Positions 52,288 to 62,666 of a stretch of 64,000 bases of DNA are shown in pieces. The first letter of the stretch is position 1. Every line of letters starts with the position of its first letter. Source of the DNA: Helicobacter sp. MIT 00-7814 (GTDB taxonomy: Bacteria > Campylobacterota > Campylobacteria > Campylobacterales > Helicobacteraceae); the NCBI RefSeq assembly GCF_003364115.1, contig NZ_NXLL01000003.1, positions 32,827 to 96,826 on the forward strand, given 5' to 3'. The notes beneath the pieces were generated by a model that saw only the letters and a program-made list of their open reading frames with translations, was not told the origin of the DNA and made no database searches. The position numbers and the translations under genes are program-made.

Positions 52288-53706
52288 TTAGCTTGGATTT
52301 TTTGCAAGCAAAGATTCAATGCGCGCACAAGATTCACTATTCCCTAGCACAAAAAGCGCGCAAGGCACGCCTATGCCCCCGCCTTTACCCAAAAGCGCTA
52401 AGCGCACAAGGGGCATACATTGCCCGAGTTTTAAATTTTTGCCCTCGCAAAATGTATGTAAAAATTCCTCGCATTCCTGCTCGCTTTGAAACTTTGCATT
52501 TTTAAGCGCCTCGCTCAATGCACGCAAAAACTCCGCCCCTTGAGAATCTAGCTTGCTTAAAAGCTTAGAATCATACTCTTTAGGCGCATTCAGCACTTCA
52601 TTGAAATTCTTTGCAAATTCCACAAGCGTTTTGCTCCGCTCTTTTAGCGCGTTAAAAAGTGCCTCGCGCGCAGATTCTCTCTCTTTCTCTTCACGCTCAC
52701 TCACAAAGGAAAAGCTTTGCAAAGGTTGCGCACCAAAATCAAGTAGCAAAGATTCTAATTTTTGCGCTGGGGTTTGCTTGATATAGTGATGATTGAGCCA
52801 AAGAAGCTTTTCTTCATTGTAGCTTGAAGGCGAGGAATTAAGCTTGTAAGGATCAAAAACTTCCAAAAGTCGCTCCATGCTGAAAATCTCTTCATCGCCA
52901 TAGCTCCACCCAAGACGCACCAAAAAATTTAGCAACGCCTCTGGCAAATAGCCTAGATTCTTATATTCCATCACGCCCATCGCGCCATCGCGCTTGCTTA
53001 GCTTTTTACCCTGCGGATTAAGAATCATCGGCACATGAAAAAACTTCGGCACTTCAAAGCCTAGTGCTTGATACACCACGATTTGCTTAGGCGTATTGCT
53101 TAGGTGATCATCTCCGCGTATGACATCACTCACGCCCATCAACGCATCATCAATCGCCACGACAAAATTATAAGTCGGGCTACCATCACTGCGCGCGATA
53201 ACAAAGTCATCGATCTCGCTCGCATCTACGCTAATGCGCCCTTTCACGCCATCTTCAAAGCTAATCACCCCTTGCAATGGCGCTTTTATCCTCACCACCG
53301 GCGTAATTCCCTCCGGTGGCGTGCCTGTAAAATCACGATAGCGATTGTCGTATTTCCACTTCTTGCCCTGCGCTTCTGCTTGCGCGCGCAAAGTCTCTAA
53401 CTCCTCTTTGCTCATATAGCAATAATACGCCTTGCCCTCCTCTAGCAGCTGCTTGACATAGCGCGCATAGAGTGCGAAACGCTCGCTTTGATACACGATT
53501 TCCCCATCATGTTCTAAATCCACCCACTCAAAGGATTCCACAATTGCTTTTGCCGCATCGTGGGAATTGCGCGCTAAGTCCGTATCCTCAATGCGCAATA
53601 AAAATCTGCCATTATTTTTGCGTGCGTAGAGATAGTTAAAAAGTGCTGTGCGCAAGCCTCCAATGTGAAGGTAGCCCGTAGGCGAAGGGGCAAATCGTGT
53701 CGTCAT
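52288..53706 (-). CDS. gltX: Glutamyl-tRNA synthetase
   Basis: 472 residues, class I. FAPSPTGYLHIGGLRTALFN (HIGH-type at 14-17) and KLSKR at 235-239 are the ATP-binding signatures. Charges tRNA-Glu; helicobacters commonly carry a second copy for tRNA-Gln, so this may be either one, though overall it resembles the tRNA-Glu type. Lies 12 bp after the chemoreceptor gene. Confidence 0.95.
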   Translation of the reverse strand: MTTRFAPSPTGYLHIGGLRTALFNYLYARKNNGRFLLRIEDTDLARNSHDAAKAIVESFEWVDLEHDGEIVYQSERFALYARYVKQLLEEGKAYYCYMSKEELETLRAQAEAQGKKWKYDNRYRDFTGTPPEGITPVVRIKAPLQGVISFEDGVKGRISVDASEIDDFVIARSDGSPTYNFVVAIDDALMGVSDVIRGDDHLSNTPKQIVVYQALGFEVPKFFHVPMILNPQGKKLSKRDGAMGVMEYKNLGYLPEALLNFLVRLGWSYGDEEIFSMERLLEVFDPYKLNSSPSSYNEEKLLWLNHHYIKQTPAQKLESLLLDFGAQPLQSFSFVSEREEKERESAREALFNALKERSKTLVEFAKNFNEVLNAPKEYDSKLLSKLDSQGAEFLRALSEALKNAKFQSEQECEEFLHTFCEGKNLKLGQCMPLVRLALLGKGGGIGVPCALFVLGNSESCARIESLLAKNPS

Positions 53707-53718
53707 CGCGCACGCCTC

Positions 53719-55503
53719 CTAAAATCCATTAATAACTTTGCTTAATATCGCGTCGCTTTCTTTAAGCTTCTCAGAGCGTTCAACCACGCTTTTAATAACC
53801 TCTGAAGACTTATGCAAAAGCCCATCAATTTCATTGAGTTCATTAATAATCCCGCGCGTTTGCTGTGTGATAGCAGCAGAGCCCTTAGATTGCTCGTCTG
53901 TATTTTGCACCACTTCAAGCATAAAGTCTTGAATCGTCTGAATACTTTCCTTTGAAGTGTCTGCCTCACGCGAGAGATCATTAAATGTCTTAGAATTTTG
54001 CGCAATTGAAGCGCTAATTTCATCAAGCGACTGCATTACGATATTTATGCGCACTTCGATTTCATGCAGGCTTTTTTGCGTGGATTCTGCAAGTTTGCGC
54101 ACTTCATCAGCCACGACTGCAAAGCCCCTGCCATGCTCACCTGCGCGCGCAGCTTCAATCGCAGCATTGAGCGCGAGTAGATTTGTCTGATCCGCCACAT
54201 CATAAATAAGCGAAGAAACATCTTTAATCTGCGTTACGCTTTCGCTCAAGCTTTGAAGTTTAGAGTTTAGCTCATCTTGGCTCTGCACCGTTTGCTCTAG
54301 CTCTCGCAAGAGTGAATTTACATGTGAGCTTGTATCATCAAGGTAGTTTTTGCTTTGTGAGATTCTCTGCTGTGAGGCATTTGAAAGCTCAATGTTAGAA
54401 TCTAGCGCCTCCACAATGTTATTTCCTGACTGCGTATTCTTGCTCGTGCGCGCAACAATGTCTTTAATGTTTTTTTCTAAATCCGCAATATATTGATTTA
54501 AGCGCATAATCTCTTCTGTTGTATGCCCCGCGACCTCGATAGTCTGCTTCATCTTATCAATGAAAGAATTAATAAAAAGGCTTACAATATGAAGTTCATC
54601 TTTTTCGCCCCTTCCAAGGTGTAAAGTCCCACCTGCACGAAGTTTTTCCCCACCTTTGCTCACATCTTGCAAATAGGAAACCACACTTTGAGAATCCGCC
54701 CCAAAGCGTCTTAAGATTTTAAAGATAATAAACACAGTCGCCACTGTGATAAGCAAAATCACCAACAACATAAAGAAAATAAAATTTGACTGATTTTTTG
54801 CAAAATCTCGTATAGAATCTAGCGTTCCTAGATTTTCCAGCACCGCAGAAAGAGAGGTAGAATTTTTACTCAAACTATCGCCAATCTCTTGTATGCTCTT
54901 TGTCGAGCTGTCAAGCTTTTTGCTCACACCACTTGTCGTATCATAAATGCGCTCAATCAAAATCGAATGGATCTCTTGAAAATATTTTTCCAAATTTAGG
55001 CACAAATCCCTAACATTTTGAGAATTAAGCGCGCTTGCGATTTTAGGATAAAAGCTTTGCAAATCCGCGTCATTTTTAATAAAACTATCATTCCAGCTTT
55101 TTGTCATTTGCAGAATAATATTTCTATTGTTTGCGTCATTTGGGTTGATAAGAAGCGAGATAAGCTTTGCGTTAATTTGCCCGATAAACTCAAACTGCTC
55201 GATAAGCTCCTCATAAGAATCCATCGTTTGCTTTGTCTCGGTTATATGCCCTTTCATCGTGTTGATTTGCCCTGTGGCGTGAGTAGAAAGCTCGTTTAGC
55301 GCATTGAAGTTTTCCTGCACACTTTGCAAGCTTTTTGCTTCATAGCTTACAAAGTCTGAAAAAGTGGATTTAAACCAAAAAAAGGAAAGTGCCAAAAGCA
55401 CAATTAACGCTGACAAAGTCGAAAGCCCGGTATTGAGCTTACTTGAAAGGCTAAGATTCTTAAATCTACTTAATATGCCCTCTTTCTTAGCATTTACACT
55501 CAA
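53719..55503 (-). CDS. Methyl-accepting chemotaxis protein
   Basis: 594 residues. Membrane helices near 28-48 and 240-262 flank a helical periplasmic sensor domain of about 190 residues (4HB-like). The cytoplasmic part has the signalling hairpin [20 protein letters not shown] followed by [10 protein letters not shown]. No C-terminal CheR-tether pentapeptide is visible. Ligand unknown. Start TTG at 55503 behind AGGGG. Confidence 0.92.
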   Translation of the reverse strand: MSVNAKKEGILSRFKNLSLSSKLNTGLSTLSALIVLLALSFFWFKSTFSDFVSYEAKSLQSVQENFNALNELSTHATGQINTMKGHITETKQTMDSYEELIEQFEFIGQINAKLISLLINPNDANNRNIILQMTKSWNDSFIKNDADLQSFYPKIASALNSQNVRDLCLNLEKYFQEIHSILIERIYDTTSGVSKKLDSSTKSIQEIGDSLSKNSTSLSAVLENLGTLDSIRDFAKNQSNFIFFMLLVILLITVATVFIIFKILRRFGADSQSVVSYLQDVSKGGEKLRAGGTLHLGRGEKDELHIVSLFINSFIDKMKQTIEVAGHTTEEIMRLNQYIADLEKNIKDIVARTSKNTQSGNNIVEALDSNIELSNASQQRISQSKNYLDDTSSHVNSLLRELEQTVQSQDELNSKLQSLSESVTQIKDVSSLIYDVADQTNLLALNAAIEAARAGEHGRGFAVVADEVRKLAESTQKSLHEIEVRINIVMQSLDEISASIAQNSKTFNDLSREADTSKESIQTIQDFMLEVVQNTDEQSKGSAAITQQTRGIINELNEIDGLLHKSSEVIKSVVERSEKLKESDAILSKVINGF

Positions 55504-55534
55504 TTGACACCCCTTTTTCTATATAAGTTTAAAT

Positions 55535-55771
55535 CTATTTACCAGCGACTTGCTCTTTGTTTGGATTGTCCGCAGCTTGCGCTACCATACAACTTTCCAA
55601 CGCCTTTGCATCTGCGCTATCAGTTACCTTTTTTGACACCCAGCGCTGAATCTGATTCATTGTTTTTGAAGCTGGATCTGGCGCATCATATTTTTGCATT
55701 AAAGACGCACAATCCGCCAACGCAAAACTCGGGATTACCGCCATTAGAGCGATTGAAAGATATTTTTTCAT
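55535..55771 (-). CDS. Small secreted protein with two cysteines
   Basis: 78 residues: signal peptide ending PSFALA, then a 58-residue mature part with cysteines in ADCASLMQ and LESCMVAQ, probably a disulphide. Helical, polar. Good AAGGAG-type site before the ATG. Lies between the OMP gene and the chemoreceptor gene on the same strand. Function unknown; conserved small periplasmic protein is the best description. Confidence 0.65.
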   Translation of the reverse strand: MKKYLSIALMAVIPSFALADCASLMQKYDAPDPASKTMNQIQRWVSKKVTDSADAKALESCMVAQAADNPNKEQVAGK

Positions 55772-55790
55772 AGGTTTCTCCTTTCTTTAA

Positions 55791-57137
55791 TTAGAATCGT
55801 AGCAAATACGACAATGCAAGATTCTGATTTGTAGTGCCTGTAGGCTGTGTCTCTGCGAAAAGTGGAGCTACGCCATATTTATTGTATTGATTTGTGTAGC
55901 TTAGGCGGAAAAATTGATTAATATCAATTTGGAAAATCGCATACACATCATGCACATCACCGCGTGTATTGCGGAAGTTAAATGGATCATTTACACTCAC
56001 ACGAGAGAATGCATACCAATACTGGCTACCATGGAAATACTCATATCCAAGCTTGAAATGTGAGCTAAAGTCATAGCGCAAGCCTACATGCACTGCATAG
56101 CCAGATTCTTCAGCAAAAAGACTTGGTGCGCTTGGACCTAAATTTGTCACATGTGAATTTGCACCCTGTGAGTAAGTATAAGATACAAACCAATTTAATC
56201 CACTGCCTAGCAATCTGTCATTTTCAAAATGCACATTAAGATAGCGGATATCACCAAGATTTACTGCATCTTTATTGCCTACAAGACCTGTAAGGCTAGA
56301 ATTTACAGCAAGCAAACTTGCACTCGGTGCTGAATAATTGCTAAGGTTGATAAAAGTTAGCATCGCAAGGCTTGTGCCAAAGCTTTTTGGCAAAAATGGT
56401 GTTTCAAGTGTCCCAAATACGATATTTGCATCTGCTGTAGTTGATTTAGAGCTAGAGAAGATACTTCCCGCACCTGCAAACTCTGTTGCATAAAGTGGCT
56501 GATACACTTTTGAGAATCCAAGGCGCACCGCTACATCTTTATTGTCTTTAAAAGGATTGTAAGTAAGCACACCACCATCACCAAGCGCATTTACCGCCAA
56601 AGCTGGATAGGTGCTCATTCTAGCAGAGCCATTGCGGAGGTTTGAGCCCGGACCATCAGTCCCCGGCAAACGACCAACCGTCAAAGCAAAGTGATTACCT
56701 AAAAAGAGATCCACATATGCGCGCTCTACATAAATCGCTGAGCTTCCGCCTACACCACGCCCCGCATCAAGTGAGCCGATAACAGGACTTGTAAAAGTCA
56801 AGTCGCCAAATGCCTTTGTCATTGAAAGACGCCCTGTGAATTTTGTGTAGTTGTTGATATCTGCTTTCATATTGAGATACAATCCCATAGCCCATTTATT
56901 TGCCTGTGTTGTGTTTGTGTTAGTAGCTGGGTTTCTTGTGAAAACATTATTCATTGTAGCGTTGAAGTCAAGTCCAAAGCGGATTTTATTTAGCTCTGCT
57001 TTTGTCTCTACTTCCTCGACAAACTTTTCTAGCTCATCGATTTGCTTTTGCAACGCCTTCTCGTCTGCCAATCCCGCTGAAGCAAAAAGTGAAGCACTTA
57101 ATGCACCTACAAGGAAGCTTGAAGTTACCTTTTTCAT
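55791..57137 (-). CDS. Porin-like outer membrane protein (DUF3373 family)
   Basis: 448 residues. Signal peptide ending SAGLADE, a short coiled coil (LQKQIDELEKFVEEVETKAE), then a barrel: RFGLDFNATMNNVF near 53, paired aromatic strands and ending LALSYLLRF. The layout matches the DUF3373 proteins of Campylobacterota, which look like porins with an N-terminal trimerising coil. Strong TATAAT upstream suggests high expression. Confidence 0.75.
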   Translation of the reverse strand: MKKVTSSFLVGALSASLFASAGLADEKALQKQIDELEKFVEEVETKAELNKIRFGLDFNATMNNVFTRNPATNTNTTQANKWAMGLYLNMKADINNYTKFTGRLSMTKAFGDLTFTSPVIGSLDAGRGVGGSSAIYVERAYVDLFLGNHFALTVGRLPGTDGPGSNLRNGSARMSTYPALAVNALGDGGVLTYNPFKDNKDVAVRLGFSKVYQPLYATEFAGAGSIFSSSKSTTADANIVFGTLETPFLPKSFGTSLAMLTFINLSNYSAPSASLLAVNSSLTGLVGNKDAVNLGDIRYLNVHFENDRLLGSGLNWFVSYTYSQGANSHVTNLGPSAPSLFAEESGYAVHVGLRYDFSSHFKLGYEYFHGSQYWYAFSRVSVNDPFNFRNTRGDVHDVYAIFQIDINQFFRLSYTNQYNKYGVAPLFAETQPTGTTNQNLALSYLLRF

Positions 57138-57173
57138 TCTTTCTCCTTAATTTAAGATTAAAATAGAGCCCGA

Positions 57174-57179
57174 ATTATA
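57174..57179 (-). promoter_or_regulatory. -10 box for the porin-like gene
   Basis: Perfect TATAAT on the minus strand preceded by TTTTG, 37 bases before the ATG. Upstream to 57543 (over 360 bp) the sequence is very AT-rich with no gene I can support. Confidence 0.6.
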
Positions 57180-57543
57180 CAAAATTAACACTAAAGAAAG
57201 CTTAAAATACAAAAAAGTTTTAACTTTATTTAACAAACCCTGCTACAAAATTAAACTTTTTTAAGCATTTTAGACGAGATGATACAAATTACATTATAAA
57301 AATATATGCTTGTTTTAATAATGCACAAAAAGTAGACTAAATACGCCATTCTACCTACTATTACCAACACAACAAGCAACTTAAAAACAAATTGCAACAA
57401 AATTCCAAAAAAGTAAAGGTTTTTTTAACTATTAGTATAAAAATAAATATAGGGAAATTTAAAATCTAAAATTTATTAGTAAAAATAAATTGCCTTGTTG
57501 GTGCTTGCAATAAAGTGTTTTGAGTGAATTTGAAAGTTTCAGA

Positions 57544-57631
<88 letters not shown>

Positions 57632-57666
57632 GGAAGTGTGTTTTGCAAATATTTTAAAAGTTTCAA

Positions 57667-57752
57667 TGGTGCGCTGAGCGAGATTTGAACTCGCACGGGT
57701 CGCCCCGCCACCCCCTCAAGATGGTGTGTCTACCAATTCCACCACCAGCGCA
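57667..57752 (-). tRNA. tRNA-Leu, anticodon GAG
   Basis: 86 nt including encoded CCA. Acceptor TGCGCTG/CAGCGCA perfect; anticodon stem CCATC/GGTGG with loop TTGAGGG gives GAG; extended variable arm; T-arm with GTTCAAATC. 35 bp from the other tRNA-Leu, so the two are probably one transcript. Confidence 0.95.
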
Positions 57753-57755
57753 GTT

Positions 57756-57779
57756 GCAGATTCTCTAAAGAGAATCTGC
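57756..57779. terminator. Hairpin of inverted GATTCT words followed by seven T
   Basis: Perfect 11-bp stem GCAGATTCTCT/AGAGAATCTGC with a 2-base loop, then GTTTTTTT on the plus strand. Lies between atpE and the tRNA pair (both minus). The T-run is on the plus strand, so as an intrinsic terminator it would stop plus-strand transcripts; on the minus strand it may be a processing signal. Confidence 0.55.
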
Positions 57780-57785
57780 GTTTTT

Positions 57786-58118
57786 TTACGCAGCTGCGAT
57801 AAATCCAGCTGGTAAAAATGGATTTGTGTAAAGCGCGATAATCGCCAAAACAAGTGTATAAATAACTTGTGCTTCAATAAGAGCAAGTGCAATAAACATT
57901 GTTCCAAGCAATTTACCGCTAATGCCGGGATTACGCGCTGTGCCTGAAATTGTCGCTGCTGCTGCGTGTCCCATACCGATAGCACCACCAAGTGCTGCGA
58001 TACCCACACCGATAACCGCGCCTGCTACTGAAAACGCTGCAACTGTGTCTGCTCCGCTAGGCTCTGCACCAAATGCCAACCCAAGCGCACCAAAAAATAG
58101 CACGAGAAAAAACTTCAT
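57786..58118 (-). CDS. atpE: ATP synthase F0 subunit c
   Basis: 110 residues. A signal-like leader, two membrane helices joined by the polar loop ARNP at 61-64, and the proton-carrying Glu82 in ALALIEAQVIY. Forms the c-ring of the F-type ATP synthase. ATG 58118 chosen for AAGGAG with 6-base spacing. The leader makes it longer than the 80 residues of many c subunits, as is known in helicobacters. Stands alone, apart from other atp genes. Confidence 0.93.
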   Translation of the reverse strand: MKFFLVLFFGALGLAFGAEPSGADTVAAFSVAGAVIGVGIAALGGAIGMGHAAAATISGTARNPGISGKLLGTMFIALALIEAQVIYTLVLAIIALYTNPFLPAGFIAAA

Positions 58119-58262
58119 GTGAAACTCCTTAAATTCAAATCTCAAAGCCTTTCGGATCGTTCCCCTACTTTGGACTTTGGAAGTCGAAAGTCTAGCGCGG
58201 GATTTATAAAAATTAGTTTAAAGCACGCAACTTAAAGTAAAAATTTTTAAATTTAAGCCCCT

Positions 58263-59645
58263 TTACGCCTCGATCTTTTGACGCAAAAAGCTTAGCGGTG
58301 GCAGGGCGCTAGGTAGTAAAAAGTAGTTTGTATTCCCGCTGTGGATAGAATCTAACTCCTTACCATTTTCTAGCACAATCTTAAAAAGACGCAAATAATA
58401 CTCCCCGCCCTCTTTGTAAATCTCGCCAATGTTATTTTTCACGCACACGATTTCGCTTCCCAGCGGTGCGACAATCTGCTTTGGCTCATTTGGGAAAATG
58501 CTAAATTTACAAAGCGCTTTTGTCCCGCATTCGCTCACCTGCGCATTGACTTGATAGCTCCCCTCGCTTATGGCGGTTTGGTGATTTTGAGTATTGAGCT
58601 TTTCATATGGGCGGTGGATAATGTAGCCATCTGTAAATCCGCGATTTTTAAGCGTGTTTAGCTCATCTTGATAATGGCTACTTTGCAGCTCGCGCGCGCT
58701 GTAGTAGTCATCAAGTGCTTCTTTGTAGGTGCGCGCAGTGATAGCGGCGTAATATGCGGACTTCGTGCGCCCCTCGATTTTAAGCGCGTCAATGGCGTTG
58801 GAATCTAAAATCTCTTTAATATGACTTGCAAGATTGAGATCTTTTGAGTTAAAAATATGTGTGCCGATGCCCTCCTCTTCCTCTAGGCGCATCATCACGC
58901 CATTATCGGGGTTTTTGACATAAAATTCGCGCCCATCAAAAGGCACAAGTTTATCGCTTTGCAAATCACGCACAAAATATTCATAGTCAAATCGGCAGTC
59001 ATTCGCGCAACTTCCGCGATTTGGTACGCGTCCATTTTGCAAGGCAGAGATAAGACAGCGCCCAGAAAAGGCAAAGCACATACTTCCATGCACAAAAATT
59101 TCTAGCTCTAAATCCGGCAGAGCTTTTTTAATCTCTACCGCGTCTTTCAAGCTTAGCTCACGCGCGCAAACAATGCGCTTTACGCCCATTTCATAAAATA
59201 CCTCCGCATCAAGGACATTGAGCACATTTGCTTGAGTGGAAAGATGCACAGGAATATGTGGCGCGATAGATTTTGCGAGCTTCACCACACCCGGTGCTGC
59301 GATGATAAAGGCGTCAGGCTCTAACTCTGCCATTTTTTCAATATGAGATTCTAAAAGCTTTAATTGCGCGTTGAAGGGAAAACCATTGATTGTGACATAA
59401 ATTTTTTTTCCAAGATTATGCGTGTAGCGCACAGCCTCCGCGAAAGTTGGCATATCAAATTCTTTGCCCGCGCGCGTGCGAAGTGAAAAATGACTCACCC
59501 CGCCATACACGACATCCGCGCCAAAGTTAAGCGCAATTTTGAGCTTTTCAAAGCTTCCGGCGGGGGAAAGCAATTCTGCGCGTTTTTTATTATTAGAAGT
59601 GGCTTTATTATCAGAAGTAGATTGCGTGGTGCTTGAAATTTGCAT
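58263..59645 (-). CDS. U32 family peptidase-like protein (PrtC/TrhP type)
   Basis: 460 residues. AELLSPAGSFEKLKIALNFG at about 23, the family signature EIFVHGSMCFAFSGRCLISA near 185 with GSCANDCRFDY following, whose cysteines bind an Fe-S cluster in U32 proteins. Relatives include collagenase-like PrtC and TrhP, which hydroxylates tRNA uridine-34. The H. pylori counterpart (HP0169) sits beside CheZ in the same way. tRNA modification is more likely than proteolysis but is an inference. Confidence 0.85.
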   Translation of the reverse strand: MQISSTTQSTSDNKATSNNKKRAELLSPAGSFEKLKIALNFGADVVYGGVSHFSLRTRAGKEFDMPTFAEAVRYTHNLGKKIYVTINGFPFNAQLKLLESHIEKMAELEPDAFIIAAPGVVKLAKSIAPHIPVHLSTQANVLNVLDAEVFYEMGVKRIVCARELSLKDAVEIKKALPDLELEIFVHGSMCFAFSGRCLISALQNGRVPNRGSCANDCRFDYEYFVRDLQSDKLVPFDGREFYVKNPDNGVMMRLEEEEGIGTHIFNSKDLNLASHIKEILDSNAIDALKIEGRTKSAYYAAITARTYKEALDDYYSARELQSSHYQDELNTLKNRGFTDGYIIHRPYEKLNTQNHQTAISEGSYQVNAQVSECGTKALCKFSIFPNEPKQIVAPLGSEIVCVKNNIGEIYKEGGEYYLRLFKIVLENGKELDSIHSGNTNYFLLPSALPPLSFLRQKIEA

Positions 59646-59738
59646 AGTTTTCCTTAAATTTTTTACATATATTTTGCTAGATTCTTAAATGATGCTAAAA
59701 ATAAATTGATTTTTCAAAAATGCGGGAAAAGTCAGAAT

Positions 59739-60446
59739 CTACTTATTCCCAAAAGACGCGATGAGCGCTTCGATCTCATCGTCATTGGCGACATCTGCCT
59801 TGTCATCGCCCGCGATATACACAGCCGAGCTTACGCGCTTGCTATCATCGATCTTGCCCTCAAAGAGCGAGTTCATATACTGCGCGAGCGCACGCATCAC
59901 ATTTATCACGCGCTCGATTTTTTGGCGATGGATGTCTTGGTATTGCATCAAATCCATCGCCTGCATGCACGCATCTGCGATATCATCGCAAGAAGAGTTG
60001 ATTTCTTTTGAAAGTTTTTGCGCTTCTTTCACTTCTTCTAGCGCGTTTGTAAAGCTTTGGATATGTGGAAACGCCTCGCACAGCTTATTAAAAAGCTCTT
60101 CTTGAGATTGCAAAATCTTTTTAAGCGCCTTATTTTTCTTCGCTGCTTCATCTGATGAACTACTCATAATCTCGAGCTGATCGAAAATCTGCGTGCCTTT
60201 AGCTTCAGAATCTTTTGTCACATCATCAAGCTGATGCACGACTTTATGATCTTCTGTAGGTGGCGGTGGTGGCCATTTCTTATCCGCTTCTACGCGGTAA
60301 TTTGATAGATCGCCAAACTCCCCTTCTTCCTGTGTTTTAGAATCTTTGGGGTCGCTAGATTGCGCTTCTTCACCTTGCGCGCCATCAAGAGAATCTAGCG
60401 TATCTTCCCCACCATTCATCAATGCGTCTAATTCTTCTTGCGTCAT
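59739..60446 (-). CDS. cheZ: CheY-P phosphatase CheZ (Helicobacter type)
   Basis: 235 residues. The long central helical hairpin has QYQDIHRQKIERVINVM with Asp171 and Gln175 in the catalytic DxxxQ pattern of CheZ; the C-terminus DDEIEALIASFGNK is a CheY-binding tail. It removes phosphate from CheY. The first residues MTQEELDALMNGG look like the FliM/FliN/FliY N-terminal CheY-binding motif (SQEEIDALL type), and a PPPPP run divides head from core. ATG 60446 is chosen over 60521 because the extension is not CheZ-like. Confidence 0.85.
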   Translation of the reverse strand: MTQEELDALMNGGEDTLDSLDGAQGEEAQSSDPKDSKTQEEGEFGDLSNYRVEADKKWPPPPPTEDHKVVHQLDDVTKDSEAKGTQIFDQLEIMSSSSDEAAKKNKALKKILQSQEELFNKLCEAFPHIQSFTNALEEVKEAQKLSKEINSSCDDIADACMQAMDLMQYQDIHRQKIERVINVMRALAQYMNSLFEGKIDDSKRVSSAVYIAGDDKADVANDDEIEALIASFGNK

Positions 60447-60660
60447 TTTTTTAAACCTTAAAAAACAAAATTTGTATCGCATTATAGTATGTTTTGTTTT
60501 TTCTTTTGTTAAAACTTTCATTTTTTATGAAAAAATTTTATGAGAAAAGATTCTGTATTTTGCAAACTTTAAGGGGTTTTTATAATAAAAGTTTATAGCA
60601 CTTGTATAAAGATTATTAAATTTTTTCGCTCAAATATTAGCAATTTTTAGAATTTTGTGC

Positions 60661-60666
60661 TAGAAT
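60661..60666 (+). promoter_or_regulatory. -10 box for htpG
   Basis: TAGAAT preceded by TGTGC, 42 bases before the htpG ATG, in an otherwise gene-free 262-bp divergent gap. Confidence 0.4.
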
Positions 60667-60708
60667 CCGCACTTTTATTTTCAAACACAACTAAAAAAGG
60701 AGCAATTT

Positions 60709-62607
60709 ATGGCAACAAAACATTCTTTTCAAACTGAAATTACACAACTTTTGGATTTGATGATTCACTCACTCTATTCAAATAAAGAGATTTTTTTACG
60801 CGAGCTTGTAAGCAACGCATCTGACGCGCTGGATAAGCTTTCTTATCTCACACTCACTGATGAGAAGCTCAAAAAGCTTGATTTTTCCCCGCGTATCGAC
60901 ATTAGCTTTGATGAAAATAAGGGCATTATCACCATCAAAGATAATGGTATAGGTATGAATGAGGCGGATTTGAAAGAGCATTTAGGCGTGATTGCAAAAT
61001 CCGGGACAAAAAGTTTTCTTTCTCAACTAAGTGGTGATAAGAAAAAAGACAGCGCGCTTATTGGGCAGTTTGGCGTGGGCTTTTACTCGGCATTTATGGT
61101 GGCAAGTCGCGTCGTGGTGCAAAGCAAAAAAGCCGGCGAGGACAAAGCCTATGCGTGGGTGAGCGAGGGCAAAGGTGAATATGAAATCGGCGAATGCGTG
61201 CAAGAAGACTTTGGCACGCAAATCACGCTTTATCTCAAAAAAGATGAAAAGCACTTCGCCTCACGCTGGGAGATTGAAAATATCATTAGCAAATATTCCG
61301 AGCATATCGGATTCCCAATTTTCTTGCATTACAAAGAAATGGTGAGCGAGGAAGAAGCAGATTCTGCGGAAACTAAAGATTCTAAAGACTCCAAAAAAGA
61401 ACTAAAGCAAAAAGAAGTCGAGCAAGTCAAGCAAATAAACTCTGCCAAAGCCCTTTGGAATCTGCCAAAATCAGAGCTCAAAGCAGAGGACTACAAAGAA
61501 TTTTATAAAAGTTTCGCGCATGATAATGCCGAGCCTATGCGCTGGGTGCATACAAAGGTAGAGGGGAATTTGGAATACACCACGCTTTTTTACTTCCCAT
61601 CAAAAGCGCCATTTGATCTCTACCGCGTGGATTATAAAAGTGGCGTGAAGCTGTATGTCAAGCGCGTGTTTATCACAGATGATGATAAAGAGTTATTGCC
61701 GACATATTTGCGTTTCGTGCGCGGGGTGATAGATTCTAGCGATTTGCCTTTGAATGTCAGCCGTGAGATTTTGCAACAAAACAAGATTTTAGCAAATATC
61801 AAATCCGCCTCGACAAAGAAGATTTTGAGCGAAATCTCTGCAATGACAAAAGATGAGAATCTTTACAAAGAATTTTACGCGCAGTTTGGCAAAGTGCTAA
61901 AAGAAGGGCTTTATAGCGATTATGAAAATAAAGAAAAACTCTTAGATCTTTTGCGCTTTGAAAGCGATAAAAACGCCTTTATCTCGCTAAAGAGCTATAA
62001 AGATTCTATGCCAAAAGAGCAAAAAAGCATTTATTATCTTTTGGGCGAAAATAAGGATTTGTTAAAAAATTCTCCGCTCCTAGAAAAGTTCCAAAACAAG
62101 GGCTTTGAAGTGCTTTTGCTTAGTGATGAAATCGATGGAATGGTGATTCCTATGGTTGGCGAGTATGACAAAGTCCCGCTCAAAAATATCAGCTCAAAAG
62201 ACGCGATAAGCGAGATTGGCGATGATGGTGTCGATGAAAAAGTGCAAAAAGAATTTGAAGGCATAATCAAGGCTTTCAAAGACGCACTAGGTGAGCGCGT
62301 AAGTGAAGTAAGCCTAACAAGCCTTATGCAAACAAGCCCGCTAAGCCTTATCAAGCAAGATGACAATCCGATGATGGCGCAGCTTTTCGCACAAATGGGG
62401 CAAAAAATGCCAGAATCTAAACCCAGCGTGGAGCTAAACATAAACCACGCGATTTTCCAAAAGCTCAAAAATGTGAAAGATGACGCGAAAATGGCAAAGG
62501 TGGCAAATCTGCTTTTTGACAGCGCGCTTATTGTCGAGGGGCAAAGCCTGCAAAGCGCAAAGGACTTCAGCACACAGCTTAATGATGTGTTGCTCGAGTG
62601 GCTTTAA
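60709..62607 (+). CDS. htpG: Molecular chaperone HtpG (Hsp90)
   Basis: 632 residues. The GHKL ATPase landmarks are intact: LRELVSNASDALDKL near 27, IKDNGIGMN near 78, IGQFGVGFYSAFMVA near 115, and the middle-domain VRGVIDSSDLPLNVSREILQ near 340. ATP-dependent cytosolic chaperone. AAAAAGGAG before the ATG. No stretch unlike its family. Confidence 0.97.
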   Translation: MATKHSFQTEITQLLDLMIHSLYSNKEIFLRELVSNASDALDKLSYLTLTDEKLKKLDFSPRIDISFDENKGIITIKDNGIGMNEADLKEHLGVIAKSGTKSFLSQLSGDKKKDSALIGQFGVGFYSAFMVASRVVVQSKKAGEDKAYAWVSEGKGEYEIGECVQEDFGTQITLYLKKDEKHFASRWEIENIISKYSEHIGFPIFLHYKEMVSEEEADSAETKDSKDSKKELKQKEVEQVKQINSAKALWNLPKSELKAEDYKEFYKSFAHDNAEPMRWVHTKVEGNLEYTTLFYFPSKAPFDLYRVDYKSGVKLYVKRVFITDDDKELLPTYLRFVRGVIDSSDLPLNVSREILQQNKILANIKSASTKKILSEISAMTKDENLYKEFYAQFGKVLKEGLYSDYENKEKLLDLLRFESDKNAFISLKSYKDSMPKEQKSIYYLLGENKDLLKNSPLLEKFQNKGFEVLLLSDEIDGMVIPMVGEYDKVPLKNISSKDAISEIGDDGVDEKVQKEFEGIIKAFKDALGERVSEVSLTSLMQTSPLSLIKQDDNPMMAQLFAQMGQKMPESKPSVELNINHAIFQKLKNVKDDAKMAKVANLLFDSALIVEGQSLQSAKDFSTQLNDVLLEWL

Positions 62608-62666
62608 ACGCCCTCGCACTTTGTTGCGCTATATTTTCAAACTCACCTAAAAAAGCACAAAAAAAT

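Noticed and set aside
62034..62573. 179-codon minus-strand frame inside htpG
   Set aside because: Ser/Leu-rich antisense shadow of a highly conserved chaperone gene.
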